A model generated the notes under the pieces. It searched no databases and was not told where the DNA came from. It saw only the letters and a list, made by a program, of their open reading frames with translations. Below, piece after piece: positions 48,501 to 60,981 of a DNA stretch of 64,000 nt (the stretch's first letter is position 1; every line of letters starts with the position of its first letter). Source of the DNA: Chaenocephalus aceratus (taxonomy: Eukaryota > Chordata > Actinopteri > Perciformes > Channichthyidae); contig CM043792.1 in assembly GCA_023974075.1 (NCBI GenBank), positions 13,683,456-13,747,455 on the forward strand, given 5' to 3'. The translations under genes were made by a program, and so were the position numbers.

Positions 48501-49168
48501 CCTTCAACACCATTAGTCCAACACCTATCCGGTGATATATTTCTAGATATAATTTAACTAGATGAGCCAGAGGATGAATTTCATTCAATGCTAAGTGTGA
48601 ACAATTAGTGATTCTTCAATAAGAACCATCCATTCAGTCATTAGAGGGTAAATGTTCCTTTAAGAGACCTCATATTGCAACCCAGAGAGCAGTCTTTCAT
48701 TCCTCAGTGGAGGGACAATAACTGCAGTGTGTCTAGATGTATTGGGCTATATGACTGAAACGGACCTAACTTGTAGTACGTTATAGTTGTACTTCAGAGA
48801 GGAAATAAGTTGGCACATATCAACAGAGTAAGAGACTTTGGAGGATTTAACAGAGGTTCAGAAAAGGCTGTGTGCTGTAAACAAAATCAACACTTGAAGG
48901 ATGGGCTCACATTTTTCCAGCCTTCCTGTCCATACTGGTGATTGCTTACAAAAACGATGTCTAAGTGAGTGAAACAGTATCCAGTTCTCATTCTATTTCG
49001 ATGATCCCTACAATTAAAATGAAGATGACTGAAACATCTGTCTGCGGATTTTGTCCTCCATCACTAAAATCAATATCACGTTACAGTTAAGAACCTCTTT
49101 GCATAATAAAGACAGTAGGAATCATTACAGCAACCAACAACTCTTATCTTAACATGTACAAGTATTGT
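45561..49168. other. Gene-poor stretch, possible regulatory block near 47.5-47.95 kb
   Basis: No gene is seen. The part 47500-47950 is richer in GC and mixed motifs (GGGCTCTCTCTTG, TTCATTTAATGGCCCAGG, AATCGATCACATTAGGG) than its surroundings and may be conserved non-coding sequence. Confidence 0.3.
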
Positions 49169-49200
49169 AGTCTGTCTGTCTGTCTGTCTGTCTGCCTGCC

Positions 49201-49294
<94 letters not shown>
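49169..49294. repeat. (GTCT)n microsatellite
   Basis: Tetranucleotide TCTG repeated over about 126 bases, with one TGCCTGCC interruption near 49193-49202. Confidence 0.95.
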
Positions 49295-49296
<2 letters not shown>

Positions 49297-51635
49297 ACAA
49301 AAGCTAACGGCTACCTGTGGCTGGTGAATTTCGATTTTGACCATACCACAAATGTGTGTTGGTAGTCTGTCGTCAGCAGCGACTGGAGAATACACCAAAC
49401 AAGTCAATCACAAGGAAAGTCACACACTGGGAGCGAGATGACATTAAGGAAATAATAGTATAACTTCCAGCAAAGAGGTGAGCTGACCTAGTTCCAGCCG
49501 TAGACTCAGTGTGCCTCAGAGGACGGTTTCTCCTCCGGAGAGAGGTGACTCTGTCCTTGATGGAAGGCAGTCAGTGGCCGCCTCAGCACAACACTAGTTT
49601 TTCCTTCAATCAGGCAAGCTGAAATAGAGTATGGGGTTTGAGGATATATATATTTTTTAAATAGACAGGAATATTATTGTTTGTATTATGTACGCTATGT
49701 AAAATTATAAGATGTTATCATATCTGGACAAACCAACTCCTGGTATAACTAAGAATATGGCAAATAACCCATCCCCCAAAATATATTAAGAGTTACATGG
49801 GACTTTAATAAGAGATATACTCCATATATAAATAGCATGGTTGGTGTTTCTTGGTTAAGGAATAGATTAAATAGTGTTGTCTGTGTTGTCTAATATTAGC
49901 TGCAAACGTTAGCATGTCCAGCTTACTATGTTAGAGAGTAGGCTAACTTTAGCCTCTCTGTATTTGGCATGTTAACAGTAAAACCCCAGCAAATGTTATT
50001 CAAGTAATGCTAAATGTAGTATTGCCAGACACAGTGATTTGTCTTAAATCTAGAACCCCTTTCTCCTTTCAGGTAAAAGTAGCTCTGCACTACTATAATA
50101 ACAAGGCTGCTTCTTTATATACATGTTTTTTTTATAACGCTTTCAGCAAAATACCGTCAGCTTTTAGCAAAATACCCTACAGTAAGCGCATATTTATACC
50201 ACTTTTACAAGACTCTAGTTTTAAATCAATTCCACTTGATACATTAGAAAGTCGGCAAGCTTCTTTAACGCCTTCTTTAATGAGGCCAACATTAGCCTAC
50301 TCAGCTAGTTAGTTAGAACTGCTAAACCATGCTTGCCACGCAGTTGTTATTTCAATTGACAAAATCCACAGTTACTGGCAGGAAGTGATACATCTGCTTT
50401 TGTCTATCTCTGTAAGATCCATGATGATTGTTTTGAAAATGACTAAGACTTAACGGAAAGATCAAAGAAACTGACAGGTGTAGCTACTGTAACTCAGGGG
50501 GCGGGGCTTATACATGGTCAATTAAAAGGTTGAGAGAGTTTTCATCTCTTGTTCTTACTCAGAGAATAAACATGTATAATTTAGTCATAAAATGTAAGCC
50601 GTATCATTATTTGTGTGTAGCCTTACTGGAACATACATCATATTACTCTGTTGAGTAATTGACTTGTATTTCTCATGGGGGTGAGCAACGGTAGTTTCAC
50701 ATCCTCATCAGATTGAGTTCTCAACGGAGTCTTGTGTGGTCATGTTTCAAGCTATTTTCAATATTGTTTTAGTCAAGATGCCTGCTGTGTCACTTCTAAA
50801 CAACTGTTTAGAAGTTAAATTACTTGGCAAATGTAATTCCCAGTATCATTAAAAGCACAGTTAATTTTGAAAAATAATTGTCTGTTCTGTCATAGATCTT
50901 CCAGCATGTGTGCAAATTAAAGATATCCTCTCCTACAAAAAGTGCTTTCCCATTAATGAACAGAACATGAGATGAGAAAATGATTCCTTGAATTCTCTGA
51001 GCAGATAATGATTCTCATCTTTATCAGTGGTTTATCTTCTAAGGTCAAGATTAAAGTGAAAAGTGATGTGAACCCCCAGTGCCTCCAATTAAGAAGAGAG
51101 AAGGAGAGAGCGGAGGTGGATCCTGCTACATTACTCTGCTTTCTGCTCCCTGAAGTATCCCAGAGAAATAGAAAACAACACAATTAAATTATGACACCTG
51201 ACATGTAGACCTCACATCAGTGTGAATCATAATGGACTAACCACTGAAAGTGAGATCCTGTCAGACGGTTAATGTGATCACACACATTAGCACCTTTCTT
51301 ACTTGACATTTCTTGATGGTTTTTCTTGTCTTGATAAAGATTAGGATAGGATAAATGTGTATAGAAACTGTATAGTTGGAGCTTAAAGAAAAAACAACAA
51401 CATGATATGTTTTCATGTTGTATCTATTATGTAATTTTCTCGTTTTACAAGAGCAAACCCTTAGGAGGTATACCAATTGCTTATGGGCAGAAGTAGCCTT
51501 GTCTTTCTGTTCCTACTGGGCAATCACTGTGTTTTCACACCAACTCTATCGATCTATCTAAGAATCTTATATTAGAAAAGCTTAACTTATTCATAGTATT
51601 ACTATATTTTTTATAATTTTTTTATGTTATTATAG
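49295..51635. other. Intergenic, no gene seen
   Basis: Non-coding AT-rich sequence without a recognised repeat or gene. Confidence 0.45.
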
Positions 51636-51639
51636 TTTT

Positions 51640-51768
51640 CTTAAAATAGTTCTCTATCTGTGTTTTAAATGTTTGTTTTACTTTTATGTATGCACCACGA
51701 CACCAAGTCAAATTCCTCGTACGTGTTAACCTACCTGATAATAAACCTGTTTCTGATTCTGATTCTGA
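51640..51768 (+). mobile_element. 3' end of a retroposed LINE
   Basis: TATGCACCACGACACCAAGT, then AAATTCCTCGTACG, then AATAAACCTG and a tail of repeated TTCTGA. This is the familiar 3' end of a fish LINE family, 5'-truncated to about 130 bases. The same tail motif is at 23057-23088. Confidence 0.6.
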
Positions 51769-53012
51769 TATATATTTTTTAAAGAAATACAAAAGCACAA
51801 GGAAAAGCTTCTTAGGTTTGCGTGGAATCATTAGAGAAAAATCGTTGGCACAAGAAACATTGAATATCAATAGTCAAGATAAATATCAGACAAGCCTTTG
51901 ATTATTTTCATAATTGTAGTTATTTTTGTAAGATAAGTTGCTGTGAATAGCAGTGGTTCTGAGTTTGAGCCTGCTAGCCAGCTGTGTGTTAGCATTTCCT
52001 CATCTTTGCTTGCAAACAAATATAAACCATACATTGTAGGTTAATTGGTGATTCTATTGACTTTCTGCTAGCCCTATTGTGCGTCCAACCTCTCAGTTAA
52101 TGTCAGCTGTCTAAAACCTCTTTGCAAGCAGGTGTGGATGGAGGGACAGGTGTTGCCCCGGACAGGACATTTAACTTTGTAAGGATGCTATTAAGACCAA
52201 AATATAATATGTATATTATATAATGGGACAAGTTATATGATTGTACGCTAACTGAATTTGATGATTGATAAACATAAATCAAATAAGAAAACGTTCTAAC
52301 ATCTTAAGCATAGAACAGGAGCATACATATTTCAGTTTACTCCATGGTGCAAGGGTTTCCATTAAATATAACCTCTAATTATAGGCTTTTTCAAACATGC
52401 TGTGGCTGGTAATGATTTTTTTCGTAAGGAAGGAAAAGAAGCTTACAGTGTTTTACAAGCAGGGGTGCTACTCAAAAAACCTGCATGCTCTGACAAGATG
52501 TCCCCCCTCACCCTGTTATCGTATAACAGTAGAGTATCACCTTAACAGTACCCTTCACCTCGGGTTCTTATTAAGAACACTCACTGCATTTTCATGAGAC
52601 CCACTACCTGTGCCCCAAATTAAGACTTTCAACAGCAGGAAATAGATGCCTAGAGCAGCTCCCCCCTCTGAGGGGTTGAAGGAGCTTTCAATCAAATGAT
52701 GGAGGGGAGTTGTGACCATGTATATTTGAATGTGTAACCAATCCAATACCTTATAACTACACCACATTAATAGATTGCCAGTCCACAGCACCAGCTGATT
52801 TTTATTTTAGGTTGCAATTCAGCTGCAAATCTTAAGGTATATAATACATACTTTTTTTGGCATTAGGATTTTATCTCAAAGCAAAACATGACCAATACAT
52901 TTTAATATTTGAGACCAATACAACATTAGAGTGAACTGCAGTTGCATCTGTCAAATGAAGCTCAGCGTAAATTCTTTCAGGAAGACTGGTATACATTCAC
53001 TCCGCATGTAAG
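51769..53012. other. Intergenic, no gene seen
   Basis: Non-coding flank of the Gypsy element; nothing recognisable. Confidence 0.45.
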
Positions 53013-54615
53013 GATCTACAGTCTGCCTCCTTCTTTTCCCCTTCTGTGTTTGTTTTTGTCTGTCTGTCTTCCTGGCTGGGCGTGGCTGACCTAATTCCGA
53101 TTCCCGCCAACTCACCTCCTCAGCTGCTGCTCATCTCTCTGGTTACAACTACTCACCTACACCTGCATATAAACCAGCGACGTGCAGTCAGGGGAGGCAG
53201 AGCCTTACCTGTCATACTCCAATGTAACGGAAAAAACAACTAAAGAAAAACTAAATAGTAATAATAATAAAATATCTCCACAGATCTGTGTTGTAAATGT
53301 GATTTATGTATGATTCCAATCGCTTTTTATAGTCAAAATCAACAAATTTGCCGAGCTCCGCTACAACTGCGGGTAGCGATGAGAAGTGAGGCAGGGACGA
53401 GCTCTGCCTCTCGTAAGCCCACAGTAACTGGCTGGAGCGCGGGCACTAATTTAACGCGGGCCGGGCACTTATTTTGTGAGCGCGCTCAAGCCAGTTACTG
53501 TGGGGTAAGGTGAGGCACAGATGAGATCTGCCTCACCTCAGAAAGCGTCACCCCACAGAAACTGGCTGGAAAGCGGGCCCTAAGCGCATGCCTGCGCCAT
53601 CTCACTGTATGTCACCAATGTAATGTTTGTAGATCCCTTTATTACATTTATCCTCGCCATCCATAGTCTCTAAATAACTTATTTCACGTATATATAATAT
53701 TTAGGCTCGCTGGTCTCATCATACAACGGCAATGAAAAAAGCACCAGGGGAGGCAGCCATAAGCTCTGCCGCACTGAAGGGGGCGCACGTGAGCCCACAG
53801 TTTCTTGATGCTATTGTTATTCTACGCAGAGACGGTAGACGCAAACAACAAACTAGACTTTTGAAACTAGAGGAAGATAAGGAGGACTTTTACAAAAAAG
53901 TAAGAGATTGTTGTCCAGAAGGATAGCATGGACTTCATCTTCAAGTCAAGGTAAGACCACAATTGTAATGAAAATGGGATCTTACTAAAAAAGAACAATC
54001 CAATATTTAGATGTTGGATATCCTTTTGTTGAACGGCCTGTTTAAAATGAATCGAAGCATCAGACTAAAAAAGCTTTTGAAAATAACCGAATATTTCAAT
54101 TAAGGTAAAAATATAATATTTGTAAATCTGACTCTGAAAGAGTCAGTGCCTCACCAGCCATGAACCTCACCGCACGTCACTGATATATACCCGGTTTCTT
54201 CATCCAGTATTCACCAGTTCGTCATCTAAACACATTGGTAAACGTCTTGGTCTCTTAGCTTAGCTTAAACCTATCTCCAGTGTTCTTGTTTGACTCTCTC
54301 TGTCCAGTATCCATCAACCTGCTCCTCTGCCTGCTGCGTCCAGCCACCATCCCTCCAGCTGTGTTCCTCCGTGCTTCCCCGCTCTCCAGTTCCTGTCAGC
54401 TCACTCTCACGAAGCCTAGATCCCTGACTTCAGACCTCCGCTCCAGCTCTGAAGACAATCTCCGGACCTGGACTAGTAGGATTATCAATCCCCGCTTCAG
54501 TTAAATCTCAAATCTGTTTTTGGACATTAAACCCTTTTGGCTTCATAACTTCTGTCTCATCTCGTCAGTGTTCAGTATTGTGGGTTTACTCCTGTAGCTC
54601 TCGGAGAGCGTAACA
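53013..54615 (+). repeat. 5' LTR of the Gypsy element, interrupted by a hAT
   Basis: Sequence 53013-53174 and 54183-54615 aligns with the 3' LTR, with differences such as TCATCTAAAC against TCGTCTAAAC. The insertion point is in the ATATATA stretch that would be the LTR TATA box. Confidence 0.85.
53175..54182. mobile_element. 1.0-kb hAT element in the 5' LTR
   Basis: The ends are CAGCGACGTGCAGTCAGG and, reversed from the right, CAGTGACGTGCGGTGAGG, a hAT-type inverted repeat. Flanking octamers ATATAAAC (53167-53174) and ATATATAC (54183-54190) differ at one base. Inside, TACTGGCTGGA-type segments recur near 53420, 53490 (inverted) and 53560. A 64-codon frame at 53732-53926 is not recognised as transposase, so the element is probably non-autonomous. 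Confidence 0.8.
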
Positions 54616-54618
54616 GTA

Positions 54619-55620
54619 TGAACTGGTCAATAATGGACCCCTCTGACACTGGATCGGATCCCAGCACGCTCTGTCTCATCAGGGAAACCTTCTGGGCCAA
54701 CATGAACAGATGATCCGAGCTTTGGTTGACAGCAATCAGTCCATGGCACTTCACATCTCGAACCTTGCTGCCCAGATCTCAAACCTGACGTCTTCTGCTG
54801 CAATACCTGCCACCTCCAATCCTCTTCAGGATTCTACTCCATGTCGGGATTTCCCCATCGCTGACCCTGAGCCTTTCCATGGAGAGGTGGAGAAATGCAG
54901 AGGATTTATTTTTCAATTTATTTGGATTTATTTCACCAGTGCCCCTTGTCCTTTTCTTCTGAGGTGACTAAGATTAACTATGTGTTGAGTTTGCTTCGTG
55001 GCAAGGCATTAACCTGGGCCGAAGCATTGAGTACTTCTGTGGATTGCGACACTCTTTCCTTTGGAGTTTTTTATGAACACCTGTCCACTGTTTTTGATCA
55101 CCCCGCCTACTCTGGCTCAGCTGCTAATCGTCTGCTAAATTTACAACAAGGGACTCGAACCGTGGCAGATTACTCTATCGAGTTTCGCACACTGGCGGCA
55201 GAAGCCCGACAGGACGAGGCGGCTCTAAGCGCGGTGTTTGTTAGGGGGTTAAAGGATCAACTGAAGGATGAGCTGGCTGCAAGAGATGAGCCTGCCGACC
55301 TCCAATCTTTAATCTCCTTGGTGTCTCGTCTCGACAGCCGGCTGCGGGAGAGCCGTGCGGAGCGCCGTGTGGAGCGAACGCAGCGTTCACCTTTTGCTTT
55401 GCCAAGTAAACCAAACTTCTCATAACAGTATGTCTGGCTTCACTTCGCCACCTCGCGTGCCCACCTTTGCTAAGGAGGAAGCAATGCAGTTGGGACGTGT
55501 TGGACTATCTCCTGAGGAACACCTTCAACGTTTGAGGTATGGAGAGTGCCTGTATTGTGGCAAATTGGGGCATATCCTTGCTGGCTGCCCTGTCCGCCCA
55601 AACGCAGGGTCTGGTCAGTG
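54619..55620 (+). pseudogene. gag: Gypsy gag with zinc knuckle (frameshifted)
   Basis: Capsid-like sequence (KINYVLSLLRGKALTWAEAL, then ANRLLNLQQGTRTVADYSIE) is spread over three frames, with breaks near 54680, 54940 and 55425. A single zinc knuckle CLYCGKLGHILAGC (CX2CX4HX4C) lies near 55545-55590. The gag product would package element RNA; this copy cannot make it. Confidence 0.8.
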
Positions 55621-55672
55621 AATTTGGGGGTCCTGACGATTCCACAACCTACCCCTATTGTAGAACCCAACC

Positions 55673-56029
55673 TTGCGCCGTTTTCTCATTCCTGCCAGAC
55701 TTTGTGCTAACACTCAGACTTTGCCCCTCTCTGCCCTCATTGACTCTGGAGCAGAGGACAGTTTTGTGGACCTTGAACTTGCCAAGCAGCTGGGTCTCAA
55801 CTTGGAAACATTACAGGAACCTATGACTGCTTATGCCCTAAATGGTCAAAGCATTTCGAGGGTTACACAGCAGACACAACCTGTAACCCTGTTTATTTCA
55901 GGAAATCACAGAGAAGTAATCCAACTAAAGGTTATTTCCGCCCCTGCTACCCCTTTGGTTCTTGGTTACCCATGGCTTCACACTCACAATCCGCATATTG
56001 ATTGGGCTGGAGGTAGAATCATTGAATGA
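55673..56029 (+). pseudogene. Gypsy protease (retropepsin) fragment
   Basis: The active-site motif LSALIDSGAEDSFVD is intact, followed by VLGYPWLHTHNPHIDW, the usual link to the RT region. The frame stops at 56029 before RT, so the Pol polyprotein is broken here. Confidence 0.85.
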
Positions 56030-56149
56030 AATCAGTTGTGCCACCTTAACTGTTTACAGTCTGCTGTGCCTCCCGTCCCTGTTAACCCTATGTCTGTTCC
56101 ATGTGTCTTAGCAGATGTAGACTTATCCGGCGTTCCTGAGGTTTACCAC

Positions 56150-57627
56150 AACCTGAGTGGGGCCTTCAACAAGGACAAGGCTCTCTCTCTCTCCCTCCTC
56201 ATCGTCCCTATGATTGTCCCATCGATCTGCTTCCTGGGGCTCCTTTACCAACCAGCAGACTCTATAACCTGTCCCGGCTAGAGAGAGAGGCCATGGAGAA
56301 ATACATCGGTGACTCCCTGGCTTCAGGTATTATTCGTCCTTCTTCCTCCCCTCTGGGTGCGGGGTTTTTCTTCCTGGACAAGAAGTATAAATCACTCCGA
56401 CCCTGTATTGACTTTCGTGGGTTAAATAACGTAACAGTTCAAAACAAGTACCCACTTCCCCTGATAAACTCTGCTTTTGTGCTTCTCCAAGGTGCCACCA
56501 TCTTCTCAAAACTCGACCTCAGAAATGCATACCACCTGGTTTGAATCCACCAAGGAGATGAGTGGAAGACAGCCTTTAACACCCCCCTTGGTCACTTTGA
56601 GTATCTTGTCATGCTCTTTGGACTCTCTAATGCCCCAGCTGTTTTCCTAGTTAATGATGTCTTGCAAGATTTTCTCAACCGGTTTGTTTTTGTGTACCTT
56701 GATGACATTTTGATCTTTTCCGAGAGCCTGGAGGAACACCAGAACCATGTCAGTCAGGTTCTACAGAGGCTGCTTGAGAACAATCTGTACGTCAAAGCTG
56801 AGAAATGTGAGTTTCACCAGGAACGGGTCAGTTTCCTTGGATACATCATCAGGCAAGGCAAGTTGGAGGCAGATCCTGGAAAGATTCAAGCTGTCACTGA
56901 GTGGCCTGTCGTCACAACTCGGAAATAGTTGCAGAGGTTCCTGGGTTTCTCCAACTTCTATCGCCGGTTCATCAAGAACTATAGCAAGGTTACAGCTCCA
57001 CTCTCCAGTCTCACATCTATCAAAGTCAAGTTCTCCTGGACCTCAGATGCTAACAATGCTTTTCTTAGACTCAAGCCCCTGTTCACTTCTGTCTCCATTC
57101 TCATCCAGTCGGACTCAAGCAAGCAGTTTGTGGTTGAGGTAGATGCATCAGACATCGGGGTTGGCGCTGTTCTGTCTCAGACTGCTGGACCAAACAATAA
57201 GCTTCACCCATGTGCTTTCTTCTCTCGCCGTCTTTCCCCAGCTGAGAGAAATTATGATGTGGGCAACAGAGAGCTGCTGGCGGTGAAGATGGCGTTGGAG
57301 GAGTGGCGACACTGGCTCGAGGGCAGCGAGCAGCCATTCCTTGTTTGGACTGACCACAAGAACCTGGAGTACATCCAGTCAGCTAAACGGCAACACTCCC
57401 GGCAGGCCAGGCGGGCCCTCTTCTTTGGTCGATTCAACTTCTCTCTTACATATCACCCTGGTTCCAAAAATACCAAGCCCGATGCCCTGTCCAGGTCGTT
57501 CTCGTCTGAGAGACCAGTCACCTCTTTTGACTCAATTCTCCCCCAGAGTTGTGTGGTGGGTGCCCTCACCTGGCACTGGATTTTGTCACGGGCCTACCTC
57601 CCTCACAAGGTAACACAACAATTCTAA
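56150..57627 (+). pseudogene. pol: Gypsy reverse transcriptase and RNase H (two in-frame stops)
   Basis: RT motifs: [46 protein letters not shown] and the catalytic [10 protein letters not shown] near 56690-56720. TGA at 56542-56544 and TAG at 56926-56928 interrupt it; the frame is otherwise continuous into [19 protein letters not shown]. RNase H follows, with [17 protein letters not shown], then [20 protein letters not shown] and [11 protein letters not shown]. The frame runs out at 57627 after a deletion. Confidence 0.88.
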
Positions 57628-58652
57628 CTATTGTTGACCGTTTCTCAAAATGTGCCCATTTTGTAGCCCTGCCCAAGCTCCCTCAGCCCTGGTGACCTCC
57701 CAACTTCTCACCCAGCATGTATTCTGTCTGCATGGAATCCCGGCTGACATTGTCTCCGACCGTGGCCCTCAATTCACCTCCCAGGTTTGGAAGACTTTTT
57801 GTCATTCTCTTGGTGCATCGGTCAGTCTAACTTCTGGTTATCATCCCCAGTTAAACGGCCAAACTGAAAGGGCCAATCAGGATCTGGAATCTGCTCTTCA
57901 CTGCGTAGCCAACCGGAATTATTCAACCTGGAGCTCCCATCTACCCTGGGTTGAGTATTCCCACAATTCCCTCACTTCTTCAGCTACTGGTGTCTCTCCA
58001 TTCGAAGCCTCCTCAGGGTACCAACCACCCCTGTTTCCTGAAGAGGAGAATGAGTTGGCAGTTCCATCCGTCCAGCAACATGTTTTTCGTTGCCGTACAA
58101 TTTGGAGGGACACTCGCTCAGCTCTCCTTCGGACTTCCGCCAGAAACCAGAGGTCTGCCAACCGTCACAGACATGTCGCTCCCCCCGCGCCCCTGGACAA
58201 TCTGTTTGGTTGTCTTCAAAGGATATCCCCCTCCTTACCGAGTCTAAGAAGTTGTCCCCCCGGGTTTATTGGTCCCTTCCCCATTGAGCACATCATTAAC
58301 CCCTCTGCTGTCCGCCTGAAGCTTCCCAGAACCATGAAGATCCATCCCACTTTTCATGTGTCCCAGATCAAGCCAGTTCACACCAGCGACCTGTGCCCTC
58401 CAACCGTTCCCCCTCCTCCCCCCCGAGTCATCGACGATCATCCTGCCTACACCGTGCGTCGACTCATGGATGTCAGGCGCCGGGACAGGGGCTTGCAGTA
58501 CTTGGTTGATTGGGAGGGTTACAACCTTGAGGAACGTTGCTGGGTTCCCCGCTCACGCATCATGGACCCTGTCATGGTGAGGGAGTTCCACAGGGCACAT
58601 CCTGACAAGCCTGGTGGTCGCCAGGAGGCTCCCGTTGAGCTTTATTCAGCCT
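57570..58652 (+). pseudogene. Gypsy integrase core and chromodomain
   Basis: After RNase H the sequence jumps from VVGALTW directly to a region reading [20 protein letters not shown], so the zinc-binding (HHCC) part of integrase is missing. The core continues with [37 protein letters not shown] and the active-site Glu region. Two small frame changes occur near 58185-58270. A chromodomain ([20 protein letters not shown]) near 58490-58550 places the element with the vertebrate chromoviruses. Confidence 0.87.
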
Positions 58653-58816
58653 CTGATCTACAGTCTGCCTCCTTCTTTCCCCCTTCTGTATTTGTTTTTG
58701 TCTGTCTGTCTTCCTGGCTGGGCGAGGTTGACCTAATTCCGATTCCCGCCAACTCACCTCCTCAGCTGCTGCTCATCTCTCTGATTACATCTACTCACTT
58801 ACACCTGCATATATAT

Positions 58817-59534
58817 TAGGGTTGCCAGAAACTGACCATGATCAAAATCGATTATTCGGCAGCCCTGGCGAATAATAATCGATTATTCGACCCCCCCCCC
58901 GCGGGAGAGAAAGAAAAAAAAAAAGGAATTCCGTTGTTTTCTTTACTGTAACATGTTTAACAGTACAAATAACAAACAAGCATGTCATCACCTCGACGTG
59001 GCCTTGAAGTGAAGTTGGTAATGGCCGGCTGTGCTGCGTCTTTCTCTGTAACCTCTTTGGCGTGCTTCGCACTCAAATGTGAACGCATTGTTGAGGTTGA
59101 GCTGTGATAGACCAACGTCTTTTCGCAGAGCTTGCATTTAACTTCCTTTGGACTTGTAAGTTCGAAGTAGTTCCACGAGGAACTCTTTTTACCTGCCGCT
59201 TTGTTCATCTTTAGTCGCACGTGTGAGGGAGAGGGGGGGTGGGGTCGGTGTGTAGCGTGCTGCAGCAGCAGTCTGCTCTGCACGCAGGCTTCCTCCAAGT
59301 TTACAGTAAAACAAACTGGTGGTGTGACCAATGACCATTTACAATTATTAATACTATTACTATTATTAGCATATATATATTTATATATATTTTGGTTGAA
59401 ACTAAGCCAGAAAAAAAAAAAAAAACATAAATAATAATTAAAAAAATATATAAATAAAATCGATTTTTAAAAATAATTCGATTATGGAGACTGTAGCGAA
59501 TATTCGAATAATCGAATAATCGCTGGCATCCCTA
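58817..59534. mobile_element. 0.7-kb hAT element with BED-finger fragment in the 3' LTR
   Basis: Ends TAGGGTTGCCAG and, reversed from the right, TAGGGATGCCAG. Target duplication ATATATAT on both sides (58809-58816, 59535-59542). On the minus strand (about 59213-59050) a BED zinc finger is visible: SSWNYFELTSPKEVKCKLC then HLSAKHAKE, the N-terminal module of ZBED-type hAT transposases. The rest of the transposase is gone. Confidence 0.85.
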
Positions 59535-59835
59535 ATATATATACCCGGTTTCTTCATCCAGTATTCACCAGTTCGTCGTCTAAACACATTGGTAAACTTC
59601 TTGGTCTCTTAGCTTAGTTTACACCTATGTCCAGTGTTCTTGTTTGACTTACCTTATGCTCTCTCTGTCCAGTATCTATCAACCTGCTCCTCTGCCTGCT
59701 GCGTCCAGCCACCATCCCTCCAGCTGTGTTCCTCCGTGCTTCCCCGCTCTCCAGTTCCTGTTAGCTCACTCTCACGAAGCCTAGATCCCTGACTTCAGAC
59801 CTCCGCTCCAGCCCTGAAGAGAATCTCCGGACCAG

Positions 59836-60833
59836 AGGCCTGTATTACTCCGGCTTTCCGGTCCTATGACGCTGGTTCTCTTTTTAGCGGGCTTGATCTC
59901 CATGGTAACTTATGCTGTGCGGCTAACCTGCTCCGGAGCAGGTTAGGTTGCAGGCTAAGAGATCAACTCAGTGAAAGCACCGCCTGCTGACCAATCAGAG
60001 CTCAGTGTGCGGAGTTTAAAGCGATCAAGTCATATTACAGGAGAAAGGAAATACAGAAAAGCTGCTGTTGCAGGAAAGACGGCCGGCAAAAATTACCGAC
60101 TGTGTGAACGTGAACATTAATAGAATATCACCTCCATCTTCAGAGCAATCTGACTATTATAACATTAGCGTTAAGAAAGCTTACTTACATATCTGCCACA
60201 ACATAAGTAACCGGATCAGAGTAACATTAAGTACAGTCCGCGGCATATCACATCAAAATGTATCATATATTTCCTTATCTGAGTCAGCTGAGCCGTATCT
60301 GGCCGTGCAACACTCACAGTGTCACATACTGTATGCAGAAGTATCCTAGCATCCCATTAAGTTGACGAAACACTCGAGTCAAATGTAATTAAAGTCAGAT
60401 CCACTGGTGTTTTAGACGGGGCAGTGATATGATAAACCTGTTAATGTACGCATTCAAACACTTTTTCTTTTGCCAGTTGTATTCACCTTGCAGGTGCAGC
60501 TATGTGGCTTTTATCCTGGATAAAGTGTTTAAGTCATGGATGTTTAAAGTTTAACTTCTTCATATTTGACTAGTATTAACGTTCACTTTTCATTCAGGAA
60601 GTATGAGCTGCGCTGTCAGTGCGCTTCTCCATGTTTGTGATTGGTCGAATGCTCCAAATACCACCCCTTACATGTGAACGCCCACCTAACTAGATAGGAC
60701 ACTGGCTTGAGCGATCCACTTGATAACCAGCGTCGTAGTACAGTTTAGCGACAGCGTGTATGTTTTGGATTAGGCCAACCAGTTTACTCAAACATATCCA
60801 GGTTAGGAAAATCCAGCTTCCTAGTACAGGCCT
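59836..60833. mobile_element. 1.0-kb Harbinger-like element in the 3' LTR
   Basis: Ends AGGCCTGTATTACTCCGGC and, reversed, AGGCCTGTACTAGGAAGC. The flanking trinucleotides CAG (59833-59835) and CTG (60834-60836) fit a CWG target. Comparison with the uninterrupted 5' LTR (CCGGACCTGGACTAG) confirms the insertion point. It carries no recognisable transposase, so it is probably non-autonomous. Confidence 0.75.
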
Positions 60834-60981
60834 CTGGACTAGTAGGATTATCAATCCCCGCTTCAGTTCAATCTCAAGTCTGTTTTTGGACATTAAACCC
60901 TTTTGGCTTCATAACTTCCGTCTCATCTCGTCAGTGTTCAGCATTGTGGGTTCACTCCTGTAGCTCTCTGAGAGCGTAACA

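Larger units (their letters stand above)
53013..60981 (+). mobile_element. Full-length, broken Gypsy (chromovirus) LTR retrotransposon
   Basis: Two LTRs (53013-54615 and 58655-60981) share GATCTACAGTCTGCCTCC at the start and GAGAGCGTAACA at the end. They are about 0.59-0.60 kb long once later insertions are removed, and they are very similar. Between them lie gag, a zinc knuckle, retropepsin, reverse transcriptase, RNase H, integrase core and chromodomain, in Gypsy order. Several frameshifts, two in-frame stops and a deletion make it non-functional. The exact 5' edge and target duplication are not certain. The LTRs carry three later DNA-transposon insertions. Confidence 0.9.
58655..60981 (+). 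repeat. 3' LTR of the Gypsy element, interrupted twice
   Basis: LTR pieces are 58655-58816, 59535-59835 and 60834-60981. An extra ACTTACCTTATG-like 11-base segment near 59648 distinguishes it from the 5' LTR. Confidence 0.85.

Noticed and set aside
49144..49407. Reading frame rich in Arg-Gln-Thr-Asp repeats
   Set aside because: Translation of the GTCT tetranucleotide repeat; no start context or homology.
53732..53926. 64-codon frame inside the hAT of the 5' LTR as a transposase
   Set aside because: No BED finger, catalytic block or dimerisation motif; left unassigned.
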